A stretch of 64,000 bases of DNA from Bacillota bacterium. GTDB taxonomy: Bacteria; Bacillota; Clostridia; Acetivibrionales; DTU013. This document shows positions 49,940 through 60,300 of the stretch, piece after piece. The notes under the pieces are model-generated. The model made no database searches and had not been told where the DNA came from. It saw nothing but the letters and a program-made list of their open reading frames with translations. The stretch covers positions 6,940-70,939 of the forward strand of contig JAEZCA010000016.1 of the NCBI GenBank assembly GCA_023412665.1, in the 5' to 3' direction. The position numbers were made by a program, and so were the translations under genes. Numbering within the stretch: position 1 is the stretch's first letter; each line of letters begins with the position of its first letter.

Positions 49940-52003
49940 TTATTTGAGCACTGATTCCTGTATACTCCTGGGGACCTCTTCGTAGTGGCCGAACTGCATC
50001 GTGAACACGCCTCTGCCCTGTGTCCTTGAACGGAGCTCTGTGGCATATCCGAACATGTTTGCAAGCGGCACGTGCGAAGTGATCACTTGTGCACCTGATC
50101 TGTTTTCCATACCCTCGATACGTCCGCGGCGTGAATTGAGATCACCCATAACGTCACCCATGTATGTTTCAGGTACGACGACGTCAACTCTCATTATAGG
50201 CTCAAGCAGCACAGGATCAGCCTTGCGGCAGCCTTCCTTGAAGGCCATGGATCCGGCTATCTTGAATGCCATTTCTGATGAGTCGACCTCATGGTACGAT
50301 CCGTCTACAAGAGTCGCCTTGATGTCAAGAACCTGGTAACCGCCCAGAATACCATTTTGCATGGCATCCTGTATACCCTCGTCGATCGCTGGGATGTATT
50401 CCTTGGGAACAACACCACCGACGATCTTGTTGACAAATGTATATCCGCTTCCGGGTTCCTGGGGTTCTAACTCAATGACGCAATGACCATACTGTCCTCT
50501 TCCGCCTGACTGCCTTACAAATTTACCTTCAGCCTTGACGGCCTTCCTGATGGTTTCCTTGTATGCAACCTGGGGCTGGCCGATGTTAGCTTCCACCTTG
50601 AATTCTCTCATCATTCTGTCGACAATGATTTCAAGATGCAGCTCTCCCATACCGGAAATTATTGTTTGCCCTGTTTCCGGATCTGTATGAGCTTTGAAAG
50701 TCGGGTCTTCTTCAGAAAGCTTTGCAAGAGCGGCGGACATTTTATCCTGTCCTGCCTTGGTCTTGGGTTCTACTGCTATATGAATAACAGGTTCCGGGAA
50801 TTCCATGGATTCAAGTATGACCGGAGCATCCTCGCTGCACAGTGTATCGCCTGTGGATGTATCCTTCAGGCCTACTATCGCCGCTATATCTCCGGAGTAT
50901 ACAGTATCTATGTCCTCCCTGTGATTGGCATGCATCTGAAGAAGCCTGCCTACCCTTTCCCTCTTGTTCTTTGTAGAATTCAACACATATGACCCTGAAC
51001 TCAACTTTCCTGAATAAACTCTGAAAAAGCAGAGCTTTCCGACAAAGGGATCAGCCATAATCTTGAAAGCCAGCGCTGAGAACGGTCCATTGTCATCTGC
51101 AGGTCTTTCCAGCTCTGTCTCTTCATCGGGAGAAACTCCTCTGATCGCAGGTACATCCAGCGGAGAAGGCATATAGTCAATTACTGCATCAAGCAGCTTT
51201 TGAACGCCTTTGTTCCTGTAGGATGAACCGCATGCTACCGGTATCATATCAACTGCAATAGTTGCCTTTCTGATACCTGCACGTATTTCCTCCACGGTCA
51301 GCTCTTCGCCTTCAAGGTATTTATTCATCAAGTTCTCATCTTGTTCAGCAACAGCTTCGATTAAAATGTTACGATATTTTTCAACGATATCAACCATATC
51401 TTCCGGTATCGGCTCTTCATCCAATACCGTTCCAAGGTCATCAATGTAGTATATGGCCTTCATTGTCACCAAATCGACTATACCTTTGAAACATTCTTCC
51501 TTGCCGATAGGTAACTGAATTGGAACAGCATTTGCCTTAAGTCTGTCCTTCATCATCTGGACGCAATTAAAAAAGTCTGCGCCCATAATATCCATTTTAT
51601 TGACATATGCAATACGGGGAACATTGTACTTGTCGGCCTGTCTCCAAACGGTTTCAGACTGAGGTTCCACCCCGCCCTTTGCACAAAAAAGTGTTACCGA
51701 ACCATCGAGAACTCTCAGAGATCTTTCAACCTCTACCGTAAAGTCAACGTGCCCCGGCGTATCGATAATGTTGATCCTGGTTCCCTTCCACTGTGCTGTA
51801 GTAGCAGCAGAGGTTATCGTGATGCCTCTTTCCTGCTCCTGCTCCATCCAGTCCATTGTTGCCGCACCCTCATGAGTCTCTCCCATTTTATGCAGCCTTC
51901 CTGTATAAAACAGAATACGCTCAGTCGTAGTTGTCTTACCAGCATCTATATGAGCCATGATACCAATGTTTCTGGTATTTTCCAAACTAAATTGCCTGGG
52001 CAT
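49940..52003 (-). CDS. fusA: Elongation factor G
   Basis: A 687-aa translocation GTPase. G domain (IGIMAHIDAGKTTTTERILFYTG; DTPGHVDFTVEVERSLRVLDG; AYVNKMD), domain II, then domains III-V (ISGMGELHLEIIVDRMMREF; SGGRGQYGHCVIELEPQ; ANMFGYATELRSRTQGRGVFTMQFGHYEEVP). Full length, in the standard place between rpsG and tuf. Confidence 0.98.
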   Translation of the reverse strand: MPRQFSLENTRNIGIMAHIDAGKTTTTERILFYTGRLHKMGETHEGAATMDWMEQEQERGITITSAATTAQWKGTRINIIDTPGHVDFTVEVERSLRVLDGSVTLFCAKGGVEPQSETVWRQADKYNVPRIAYVNKMDIMGADFFNCVQMMKDRLKANAVPIQLPIGKEECFKGIVDLVTMKAIYYIDDLGTVLDEEPIPEDMVDIVEKYRNILIEAVAEQDENLMNKYLEGEELTVEEIRAGIRKATIAVDMIPVACGSSYRNKGVQKLLDAVIDYMPSPLDVPAIRGVSPDEETELERPADDNGPFSALAFKIMADPFVGKLCFFRVYSGKLSSGSYVLNSTKNKRERVGRLLQMHANHREDIDTVYSGDIAAIVGLKDTSTGDTLCSEDAPVILESMEFPEPVIHIAVEPKTKAGQDKMSAALAKLSEEDPTFKAHTDPETGQTIISGMGELHLEIIVDRMMREFKVEANIGQPQVAYKETIRKAVKAEGKFVRQSGGRGQYGHCVIELEPQEPGSGYTFVNKIVGGVVPKEYIPAIDEGIQDAMQNGILGGYQVLDIKATLVDGSYHEVDSSEMAFKIAGSMAFKEGCRKADPVLLEPIMRVDVVVPETYMGDVMGDLNSRRGRIEGMENRSGAQVITSHVPLANMFGYATELRSRTQGRGVFTMQFGHYEEVPRSIQESVLK

Positions 52004-52109
52004 GATTGCCTCCTTTCTTCCTCGATAAGTTCTATTTCTTTTGAATATCTGTAAATAACTTTCGCAAATTTCTGCGCTTTATACTGCAGCCTGTGATACA
52101 CGGCGGCAA

Positions 52110-52580
52110 TTACCAGCGGTAGTGAGCGAAAGCCCTGTTTGCTTCTGCCATCTTGTGGGTGTCTTCCTTCTTTTTGTAAGCTCCGCCCGCATTGTTGACA
52201 GCGTCAAGAATCTCACCGGCCAGTCTTTCCTTCATTGTCTTTTCGCCTCTGGCGCGTGAATAATTCGTCAACCATCTCAGTCCCAGAGCCTGCCTTCTTT
52301 CAGGCCTGACTTCCATAGGAACCTGGTAGGTTGCACCGCCGACTCTTCTGGCTTTGACTTCCAGCACAGGCATGATATTGTTCATTGCCTGTTCAAACAC
52401 TTCAAGCGGATCCTTTCCTGTCTTTTCCTTTATAATGTCAAATGCGTCGTAGCAGATTCTCTGAGCAACACCTTTTTTGCCGTCAAGCATAATGTTGTTG
52501 ACCAGCTTTGTCACGACCTTGTCATTATATATTGGATCGGGCAGAACATCCCTTTTAGGCGTATGTCCTTTTCTTGGCAC
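52110..52580 (-). CDS. rpsG: 30S ribosomal protein S7
   Basis: A 156-aa primary 16S rRNA-binding protein (MPRKGHTPKRDVLPDPIY; ARRVGGATYQVPMEVRPERRQALGLRWL; HKMAEANRAFAHYRW). It starts at GTG after AAAGGAGGG. The 189-base gap to rpsL contains several hairpin-forming stretches (for example GGGGAGC...GGCCCC at 52612-52629) and may include the S7 regulatory site known in other bacteria. Confidence 0.97.
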   Translation of the reverse strand: MPRKGHTPKRDVLPDPIYNDKVVTKLVNNIMLDGKKGVAQRICYDAFDIIKEKTGKDPLEVFEQAMNNIMPVLEVKARRVGGATYQVPMEVRPERRQALGLRWLTNYSRARGEKTMKERLAGEILDAVNNAGGAYKKKEDTHKMAEANRAFAHYRW

Positions 52581-52769
52581 TTTACTTCCCTCCTTTTAGT
52601 AATGATAGGGGCCATCCAGCTCCCCTTCGAATGTTTTACGAGGTACTCGGAACCCGTAGGTCCTCGTCAGTGCGTCAGTACATGTAATATATAAATCAAT
52701 CAATATATAATCAATGTGTTTTTATCTATTCAACATACCTTGCACTCTTATACTGCCTTGTCAGACGCT

Positions 52770-53198
52770 TTACTTCTTGGCTGCGCCTGCCTTCGGCCTC
52801 TTGGCTCCATACTTGGAACGACCCTGCATCCTCTTTGCAACACCTGCCGTATCAAGAGTACCTCTGATAATGTGGTACCTGACACCAGGGAGATCCTTAA
52901 CCCTGCCGCCCCTGATAAGGACAACGCTGTGTTCCTGAAGATTGTGGCCTATTCCCGGGATGTAAGCACTGACTTCGATTCCGTTTGTCAGACGTACCCT
53001 GGCGACCTTTCTCAATGCTGAGTTAGGCTTCTTCGGTGTCTGCGTCCTTACAACGGTGCAAACTCCCCTCTTTTGCGGAGAATTGGTTTCAACAGGCTTC
53101 TTTCTCAGCGAGTTGAATCCTCTTTGCAGAGCCGGAGCAGTAGATTTGTACTCAACTGCTTCTCTTCCCTTTCTGACCATCTGATTAAATGTTGGCAA
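52770..53198 (-). CDS. rpsL: 30S ribosomal protein S12
   Basis: A 142-aa decoding-centre protein. It starts at TTG with GGGAGGTG upstream. The streptomycin-relevant positions are wild type in both loops (TPKKPNSALRK and GRVKDLPGVRYH), so no resistance allele is present. The C-terminus (YGAKRPKAGAAKK) is normal. Confidence 0.97.
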   Translation of the reverse strand: MPTFNQMVRKGREAVEYKSTAPALQRGFNSLRKKPVETNSPQKRGVCTVVRTQTPKKPNSALRKVARVRLTNGIEVSAYIPGIGHNLQEHSVVLIRGGRVKDLPGVRYHIIRGTLDTAGVAKRMQGRSKYGAKRPKAGAAKK

Positions 53199-53263
53199 TT
53201 TTACACCTCCCTTCGAGTTTTAAATATATTTTATATCAAGTAATTGATATATCGTTATTTAAC

Positions 53264-53340
53264 AGGGACATACCTCAACCTCAAAGCCCTTCTTCTTGCA
53301 GAGGTGTGTCCCTCTTACCTCTGTCTGTGTCCCTCTTACC
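53264..53340. repeat. REP-like palindromic element downstream of the L7Ae-like gene
   Basis: AGGGACATACCTC (53264-53276) and GAGGTGTGTCCCT (53301-53313) are inverted arms with one mismatch. GTGTCCCTCTTACC then occurs twice, at 53306-53319 and 53327-53340. The second copy contains the stop codon of the L7Ae-like gene. Confidence 0.55.
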
Positions 53341-53578
53341 CTAATATACAAACCGTTGATGCGCCTACTTCGATGCCCACAGCCTTACCAAGCTGTTTCA
53401 TCGTATCCACATACACTATCTCTATCGCATTGGCCAGGCATAGCTCCCTAAGACTACCAGTGATCTTCTCGTCAGCATCCTTCGCAATGAAAACCTTAAT
53501 GGCGGTTTTGTTCTCAACCGCTTTCAGCGTCTGCTTTATACCTATTGCCTTATTGCTGCCCTTTAAAATCTCCAGCAC
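53336..53578 (-). CDS. rplGB: L7Ae-like ribosome-associated protein (YbxF type)
   Basis: An 80-aa RNA-binding protein of the L7Ae/L30e/S12e fold that binds kink-turns (NKAIGIKQTLKAVENKTAIKVFIAKDADEKI; ALANAIEIVYVDTMKQLGKAVGIEVGAS). In many Firmicutes this gene lies between rpoC and rpsL, as here. It begins with GTG; GGAAGGG lies about 11 bases upstream. Palindromic repeats sit on both sides, and the downstream repeat supplies its stop codon. Confidence 0.88.
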   Translation of the reverse strand: MLEILKGSNKAIGIKQTLKAVENKTAIKVFIAKDADEKITGSLRELCLANAIEIVYVDTMKQLGKAVGIEVGASTVCILG

Positions 53579-53721
53579 TTGTTGAGCACCCTTCCCCTCT
53601 GCTGCATTTGTGCATTTTTCGCCTCAAATGCACGCAAATCTTACCAAATGGGCATAATACGCCCTAAATTCGCACTGAAATATTTTATCACCGCCATGCC
53701 ATGTTGTCAAGATAAACAGCA

Positions 53722-53813
53722 GTAAGGGGGACACTCCTTTAGTACAAGCTCTGGAGCGGTAATGTCAGGAATGTCCCCATAATCTTGCTCCTTGTAAAGG
53801 TGTGTCCCCTTAC
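53722..53813. repeat. Nested REP/MITE-like palindrome between rpoC and the L7Ae-like gene
   Basis: The outer arms at 53722-53748 (containing GTAAGGGGGACACTCC) and 53791-53813 (containing GGTGTGTCCCCTTAC) are inverted copies. Inside, GGGGACACTCCT (53727-53738) also pairs with AGGAATGTCCCC (53767-53778). The left arm thus has two alternative partners, an architecture like a bipartite REP unit. It lies within the 265-base gap inside an otherwise tight operon. Confidence 0.6.
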
Positions 53814-53843
53814 CTCTAAACGGTGCCGTCGGTCTACGCACTA

Positions 53844-56800
53844 TCACTCGGTCACTGTGCTGATATTTATATCCTTGTATCTGCTCATTCCTGTACCTGC
53901 AGGTATGAGCTTTCCTATTATTACGTTCTCCTTGAGTCCTACCAGCGGATCGACCTTACCCTTTATTGCAGCTTCGGTCAATACTCTTGTGGTCTCCTGG
54001 AACGATGCCGCCGACAGGAAGGATTCAGTAGCAAGGGACGCCTTGGTTATACCTAGCAGAGTGCGTTTTCCGGTCGCAGGTCTGAGCCCCTCGGCTGTGA
54101 CCCTTGCATTTTCAGCTTCAAAGTCGAACATGTCGACCAGACCGCCCGGCAGCATGTTGGTGTCGCCGGCATCCTCCACCTTGACCTTCCTGAGCATCTG
54201 TCTGATTATAACCTCGATATGCTTGTCATTGATGTCAACACCCTGCAGCCTGTATACTCTCTGCACTTCCTGCAGCAAGTACTGCTGAACTCCCTTGATT
54301 CCTTTGATCTTTAATATATCATGAGGATTGACGGAGCCTTCGGTGATCTCGTCACCGGCTTCAATGACATCGCCGTCCGAGACCTTGATTCTGGAGCCGT
54401 ATGTGATCTGGTACGAACGAGCTTCTCCATCCTCCGACGTTACGATGACTTCTCTCTTCTTCTTGGTATCGTTTATTTTTACCGTTCCGGGTATTTCAGA
54501 AATAACTGCAAGTCCCTTCGGCTTTCTGGCCTCAAAAAGCTCCTCGACACGGGGGAGACCCTGGGTGATATCATCACCGGCAACACCACCAGTATGGAAG
54601 GTTCTCATTGTAAGCTGGGTACCGGGCTCGCCTATGGACTGTGCGGCTACTATACCAACAGCCTCGCCGACATTTACATCCTCGCCTGTGGCAAGATTGG
54701 CTCCATAGCACTTTGCACATACTCCGTACTCGGAATGGCAGGTCAGCATCGATCTGATCTTGGCTTTCTTAAGTCCAGCCCTGGTCACCCTGTCCGCATC
54801 CTGATCGGTTATCCTCTTGTCCGCCTCGATAAGGACCTCTCCTGTTTCAGGATTGACGATTTCATCAGCGGTGTACCTTCCGACAAGCCTTTCAGCCAGA
54901 CCTTCTATTACCTCGCTGCCGTCCTTGATTTCAGATACTTCGATACCCTTTCTGGTACCGCAGTCGATTTCCCTTACAATGACATCCTGGCTTACGTCAA
55001 CAAGACGACGTGTCAGATATCCCGAGTCAGCAGTTCTGAGAGCTGTATCTGCCAGACCCTTTCTTGCTCCGTGGGAGGATATGAAGTATTCAAGAACATT
55101 CAAGCCTTCACGGAAATTTGCTCTTATCGGGATCTCAAGCGTCTTACCCTGGGTATCCGCCATAAGGCCTCTCATACCCGACAGCTGCTTGATCTGACTG
55201 ATGCTTCCGCGGGCTCCGGACTGGGACATCATGAATATGGGGTTGAAACGGTCCAATGTTTCCATCAGAGCCTTGGTAAGGTTTTCACCTGTGTCCGTCC
55301 ATGCCTGTATTACGGAGGTATACCTTTCCTCTTCGGATATAAGGCCCCTCTTGTACATTTTTGTTATGTTCTCTATTTTGGCTTCGGTCTCATCAATAAA
55401 CTTCTTTTTTACATCAGGGATAACCATGTCGGAAACGCTGACAGTGATGGCACCCCTTGTGGAATACTTGAAGCCAAGAGCTTTGATCCTGTCCAGGACG
55501 ATAGCAGTCTCTGTGGTACCATGCGCCTTTATGCACTTGTCAATTATCTTGCCCAGCTCTTTCTTTGTAACGAGCTGAGTGATCTCAAGATCAAACTGCT
55601 TGTCAGGATCTGATCTGTCAACAAAGCCAAGATCCTGTGGTATCGCTTCATTGAATATCATTTTGCCCACTGTGGTCTCTATGATCTTTGATTTGGGCTG
55701 TCCGTCGATCACCTTGATCAATTTGATCCTGATTTTCGCATGCAGTCCGACGACGCCCTCGTCATAAGCCATGACTGCTTCATCAAGAGATCCGAACACC
55801 TTGCCTTCTCCCGGCTCTCCATCGCGTTCGATGGTCAGGTAGTAGCTGCCCAGAACCATGTCCTGAGTAGGCACGGTGATAGGCTTGCCATCCTTTGGAG
55901 CCAGCAGGTTGTTGGCCGACAGCATAAGGAATCTTGCCTCTGCCTGTGCCTCTGCTGACAGAGGTACGTGCACGGCCATCTGGTCGCCGTCGAAGTCTGC
56001 GTTGTAGGCTGTACATACCAGCGGGTGCAGCTTCAGCGCCCTGCCTTCTACAAGCACAGGCTCAAATGCCTGTATGCCGAGTCTGTGGAGTGTAGGCGCA
56101 CGGTTGAGCAGTACGGGATGCTCCTTGATCACTTCCTCGAGCACATCCCACACTTCTCCCCTGACTCTCTCTACCATTCTCTTGGCGCTTTTAATATTGT
56201 GGGCAAGCCCGTCGTTTACGAGCTTTTTCATTACAAATGGCTTAAATAGCTCCAATGCCATTTCCTTTGGAAGTCCGCACTGGAATATCTTCAACTCAGG
56301 ACCTACAACGATAACTGAACGTCCTGAGTAGTCAACACGTTTGCCCAGGAGGTTCTGACGGAAACGTCCCTGTTTTCCCTTCAGCATGTCTGAGAGGGAT
56401 TTCAGCGGCCTGTTGCCGGGTCCCGTAACGGGGCGGCCCCTTCTGCCGTTGTCAATGAGGGCATCCACAGCTTCCTGCAGCATCCTCTTTTCATTTCTTA
56501 CGATTATATCCGGCGCTCCCAGGTCAAGCAGCCTCTTGAGACGGTTGTTCCTGTTTATCACGCGCCTGTAAAGGTCGTTCAGATCAGAGGTTGCAAACCT
56601 GCCGCCGTCCAGCTGCACCATAGGGCGAAGCTCAGGCGGTATGACGGGAACAACGTCCATTATCATCCACTCGGGCCTGTTGCCTGAAAGCCTGAAAGCT
56701 TCAACTACTTCCAGCCTTTTTATGGTCCTGATCCTCTTTTGTCCCGATGCATCCTCAAGATCAGACCTCAGCTCCTTCGAAAGGGCCTCCAGGTCGATCT

Positions 56801-57341
56801 CCATGAGCAGTTCCTTTATAGCTTCGGCTCCCATGGATGCCTTGAACTTGTATCCGAACTTTTCAACGCTGTCCCTGTATTCCTTTTCAGTCATTATCTG
56901 CTTTTTTGAAAGGGGTGTCTGTCCCGGATCTATCACGACATATGATGCAAAATACAGTATCTTCTCCAGCGCTCTTGGAGACATATCCAGTATAAGGCCC
57001 ATCCTGCTGGGTATGCCCTTAAAATACCAGATGTGGGATACAGGAGCTGCCAGCTCGATATGGCCCATGCGTTCCCTTCTCACCTTTGAACGGGTGACTT
57101 CGACTCCGCACCTGTCGCAGACTATGCCCTTGTATCTGATCCTCTTGTACTTTCCGCAGTGGCATTCCCAGTCCTTCTGGGGTCCGAATATCCTTTCACA
57201 GAAAAGACCGTCCCTCTCAGGCTTCAATGTCCTGTAGTTGATCGTCTCCGGCTTTTTTACCTCTCCCCTGGACCATTCTCTGATTTTCTCAGGGGAAGCC
57301 AAACCTATTTTTATAGCATCAAAATTATTCATCTCAAACAT
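53844..57341 (-). CDS. rpoC: RNA polymerase beta' subunit
   Basis: A 1165-aa catalytic subunit. Start MFEMNNFDAIKIGLASPEKI, the N-terminal zinc site (CHCGKYKRIRYKGIVCDRCG), the active-site NADFDGDQMAVH, the trigger-loop/bridge region (GEPGTQLTMRTFHTGG), and the second zinc Cys cluster (LTCHSEYGVCAKCYG). GGAGGGAG precedes the ATG; it begins 17 bases after rpoB. No intein or split. Confidence 0.98.
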   Translation of the reverse strand: MFEMNNFDAIKIGLASPEKIREWSRGEVKKPETINYRTLKPERDGLFCERIFGPQKDWECHCGKYKRIRYKGIVCDRCGVEVTRSKVRRERMGHIELAAPVSHIWYFKGIPSRMGLILDMSPRALEKILYFASYVVIDPGQTPLSKKQIMTEKEYRDSVEKFGYKFKASMGAEAIKELLMEIDLEALSKELRSDLEDASGQKRIRTIKRLEVVEAFRLSGNRPEWMIMDVVPVIPPELRPMVQLDGGRFATSDLNDLYRRVINRNNRLKRLLDLGAPDIIVRNEKRMLQEAVDALIDNGRRGRPVTGPGNRPLKSLSDMLKGKQGRFRQNLLGKRVDYSGRSVIVVGPELKIFQCGLPKEMALELFKPFVMKKLVNDGLAHNIKSAKRMVERVRGEVWDVLEEVIKEHPVLLNRAPTLHRLGIQAFEPVLVEGRALKLHPLVCTAYNADFDGDQMAVHVPLSAEAQAEARFLMLSANNLLAPKDGKPITVPTQDMVLGSYYLTIERDGEPGEGKVFGSLDEAVMAYDEGVVGLHAKIRIKLIKVIDGQPKSKIIETTVGKMIFNEAIPQDLGFVDRSDPDKQFDLEITQLVTKKELGKIIDKCIKAHGTTETAIVLDRIKALGFKYSTRGAITVSVSDMVIPDVKKKFIDETEAKIENITKMYKRGLISEEERYTSVIQAWTDTGENLTKALMETLDRFNPIFMMSQSGARGSISQIKQLSGMRGLMADTQGKTLEIPIRANFREGLNVLEYFISSHGARKGLADTALRTADSGYLTRRLVDVSQDVIVREIDCGTRKGIEVSEIKDGSEVIEGLAERLVGRYTADEIVNPETGEVLIEADKRITDQDADRVTRAGLKKAKIRSMLTCHSEYGVCAKCYGANLATGEDVNVGEAVGIVAAQSIGEPGTQLTMRTFHTGGVAGDDITQGLPRVEELFEARKPKGLAVISEIPGTVKINDTKKKREVIVTSEDGEARSYQITYGSRIKVSDGDVIEAGDEITEGSVNPHDILKIKGIKGVQQYLLQEVQRVYRLQGVDINDKHIEVIIRQMLRKVKVEDAGDTNMLPGGLVDMFDFEAENARVTAEGLRPATGKRTLLGITKASLATESFLSAASFQETTRVLTEAAIKGKVDPLVGLKENVIIGKLIPAGTGMSRYKDINISTVTE

Positions 57342-57358
57342 GGCCTAAATCTCCCTCC

Positions 57359-60300
57359 TTAAAAATCCTCATCATCCAGATTATCAACAAACTCATCCTC
57401 TTCGGAGAATAAATCGTCCGTAAGCGTATCATCAAGGCTGTCCGTAGTATTTGTGATGTCGCCTATGTCAAAATCATCCATGCCTATATCATCCTCGATA
57501 AGGTCATCTCCGATATCCTCATAATCTGTGATAGGAGTCTCATCTTCACGTCCTTCAATGTTGACATTGAGTTCTTCCAGCTCATCTTCGGCAGATTCCT
57601 TGATCGTGATCTCCTCGCGCTCTTCGGAATACACCTTTACATCCAGAGCCAGACTCTGCAGCTCCTTAATAAGAACCTTGAAGGATTCAGGAATGCCCGG
57701 TTCAGGCACATTCTCGCCCTTCACGATGGACTCGTAGGTCTTTACTCTTCCTACTACGTCATCCGATTTGACAGTGAGTATCTCCTGCAGCGTATATGCA
57801 GCTCCGTATGCTTCCAGGGCCCAGACTTCCATTTCTCCGAACCTCTGTCCGCCGAACTGCGCCTTGCCTCCGAGGGGCTGCTGGGTAACAAGGGAGTACG
57901 GGCCTGTCGAACGGGCGTGTATCTTGTCATCAACCAGATGCGCCAGCTTGAGCATATACATGTATCCGACGGAAACACGGTTTTCAAAAGGTTTACCGGT
58001 CCTGCCGTCATACAGGACAGTCTTTCCGTCCTCTGCAAGTCCTGCCCGTTTCAGCGTATCGACGATATCCTGCTCGGTGGCGCCGTCAAATACCGGAGTG
58101 GCAATTTTCCAGCCCAGTGCCTTTGCAGCATAACCCAGATGTACTTCGAGCACCTGTCCGATATTCATACGTGACGGAACACCCAGAGGATTGAGTACTA
58201 TCTCAAGAGGAGTGCCGTCAGGAAGGAAGGGCATATCCTCTTCAGGGAGTATCCTTGAGATAACACCCTTGTTGCCGTGTCTTCCTGCCATCTTGTCTCC
58301 GACAGATATCTTTCTCTTCTGAGCTATATAGCACCTTACGAGCTGATTAACTCCGGGCGGCAGTTCATCGCCATTTTCCCTTGTAAACACCTTGACGTCA
58401 ACGATAATACCCGATTCGCCATGAGGTACCCTCAGTGAAGTATCTCTGACTTCTCTGGCCTTTTCTCCGAATATCGCTCTCAGCAGCCTTTCCTCGGCTG
58501 TCAGCTCCGTCTCACCCTTTGGTGTGACCTTGCCAACCAGTATATCGCCTGCTCTGACCTCGGCGCCTATTCTGATGATACCTCTGTCATCCAGGTCCTT
58601 TAATGATTCTTCGCTGACATTTGGAATGTCACGAGTGATTTCTTCAGGTCCGAGCTTGGTGTCTCTGGACTCAGCTTCGTATTCTTCTATATGGATGGAT
58701 GTAAATACATCTTCCTTAACAAGCTTTTCACTGATCAGGATAGCATCCTCATAGTTATAGCCTTCCCAGGTCATGAACCCTATGAGGATATTCTTTCCAA
58801 GAGCGATCTCGCCTACATCGGTGGACGGTCCGTCGGCAATGACGTCGCCCTTATCCACTACATCGCCCTTTCTGACTATAGGCCTTTGGTTTATACATGT
58901 ACCCTGGTTGGATCTGATATATTTGAGCAGCTTGTATGTATCCTTCCTGCCGCTCTTTGTGCGGATGGTGATCTCGCTGGCCGAAACCCTGTCGACAGTG
59001 CCGGCGTTGCGCGCAAGTATGACCGTACCTGAATCCTTTGCCGCCTTGTACTCAATGCCTGTGCCTACGATCGGCGACTGCGGCTTGATCAGCGGTACAG
59101 CCTGACGCTGCATGTTCGAACCCATCAAGGCACGGTTGGCATCGTCGTTTTCAAGGAAGGGTATCATAGCTGTCGCTACTGAAACCAGCTGCTTCGGAGA
59201 TACGTCCATATACTCGACACGGCCGCTCTCGACCTCCAGGATATCGTCCCTGTATCTTGAAAGCACCTTTCTGTCTTTGAATTTTCCATTCTCGTCAAGC
59301 TCTTCATTTGCCTGTGCAACTATGTATTTGTCCTCTTCATCCGCCGTGAGATAGTCTATCTGCTCCGTAACTACACCGGTAGCCTTGTCGATCTTTCTGT
59401 ACGGCGCTTCTATGAAGCCATACTCATTGATCCTGGCATATGTGCTCAGTGAGCCTATCAAACCGATATTGGGACCTTCAGGAGTTTCTATCGGGCACAT
59501 GCGCCCATAATGAGAATGGTGAACGTCACGAACTTCGAAGCCCGCCCTCTCCCTGCTGAGTCCTCCTGGTCCCAATGCGCTCAGCCTTCTCTTATGAGTA
59601 AGCTCTGCCAGCGGATTTGTCTGATCCATGAACTGGGACAGCTGACTGCTTCCAAAGAATTCCTTTATAGCAGCGGCAACCGGCCTGATGTTGATCAACG
59701 CCTGCGGTGTGACTATATCTATATCCTGTATGGTCATTCTTTCCCTTACGACCCTCTCCATCCTGGCAAGGCCGATCCTGAACTGGTTCTGCAGCAGCTC
59801 GCCGACACAGCGGAGCCTTCTGTTGCCCAGATGGTCTATATCATCATCGGTGCCTATGTCGTAATTGAGATGTATAAGGTAATTTATTGAGGAAATGATA
59901 TCCTCAACAGTGATATACTTAGGTACAAGAGAATCAACATTACCCAGTATTGCTCTATGGAGATCCTCCGGATTCTGATTTTCCTCCATCAGCTTTTTAA
60001 GAGTCTCAAAGCGTACCTTTTCAGTTATGCCGGTATCAGTGATATCGAAATCCACAAAGGCTTTGAGGTCGACTGTGCCGTTGCCGATGATCCTGATCCT
60101 CTTGCCTTCCGTATTGATATATACCGAATTGATTCCTGCATTCTGTATAGCCTCGGCTTTTTCCCTGTCGATAAATTCATCCTCATCAACAAGTATTTCT
60201 CCTGTTTCAGGATGAATCACCTTGTCAGCGGATTTCTGGCCGCTGATCCTTGATACAAGGGAAAGCTTCTTATTGAATTTGAATCTTCCGAACTTTGCAA

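Noticed and set aside
53579..53843. Possible frameshifted gene between rpoC and the L7Ae-like gene
   Set aside because: No frame holds more than a few tens of codons; the stretch is explained by the nested palindromic repeat and AT-rich spacer.
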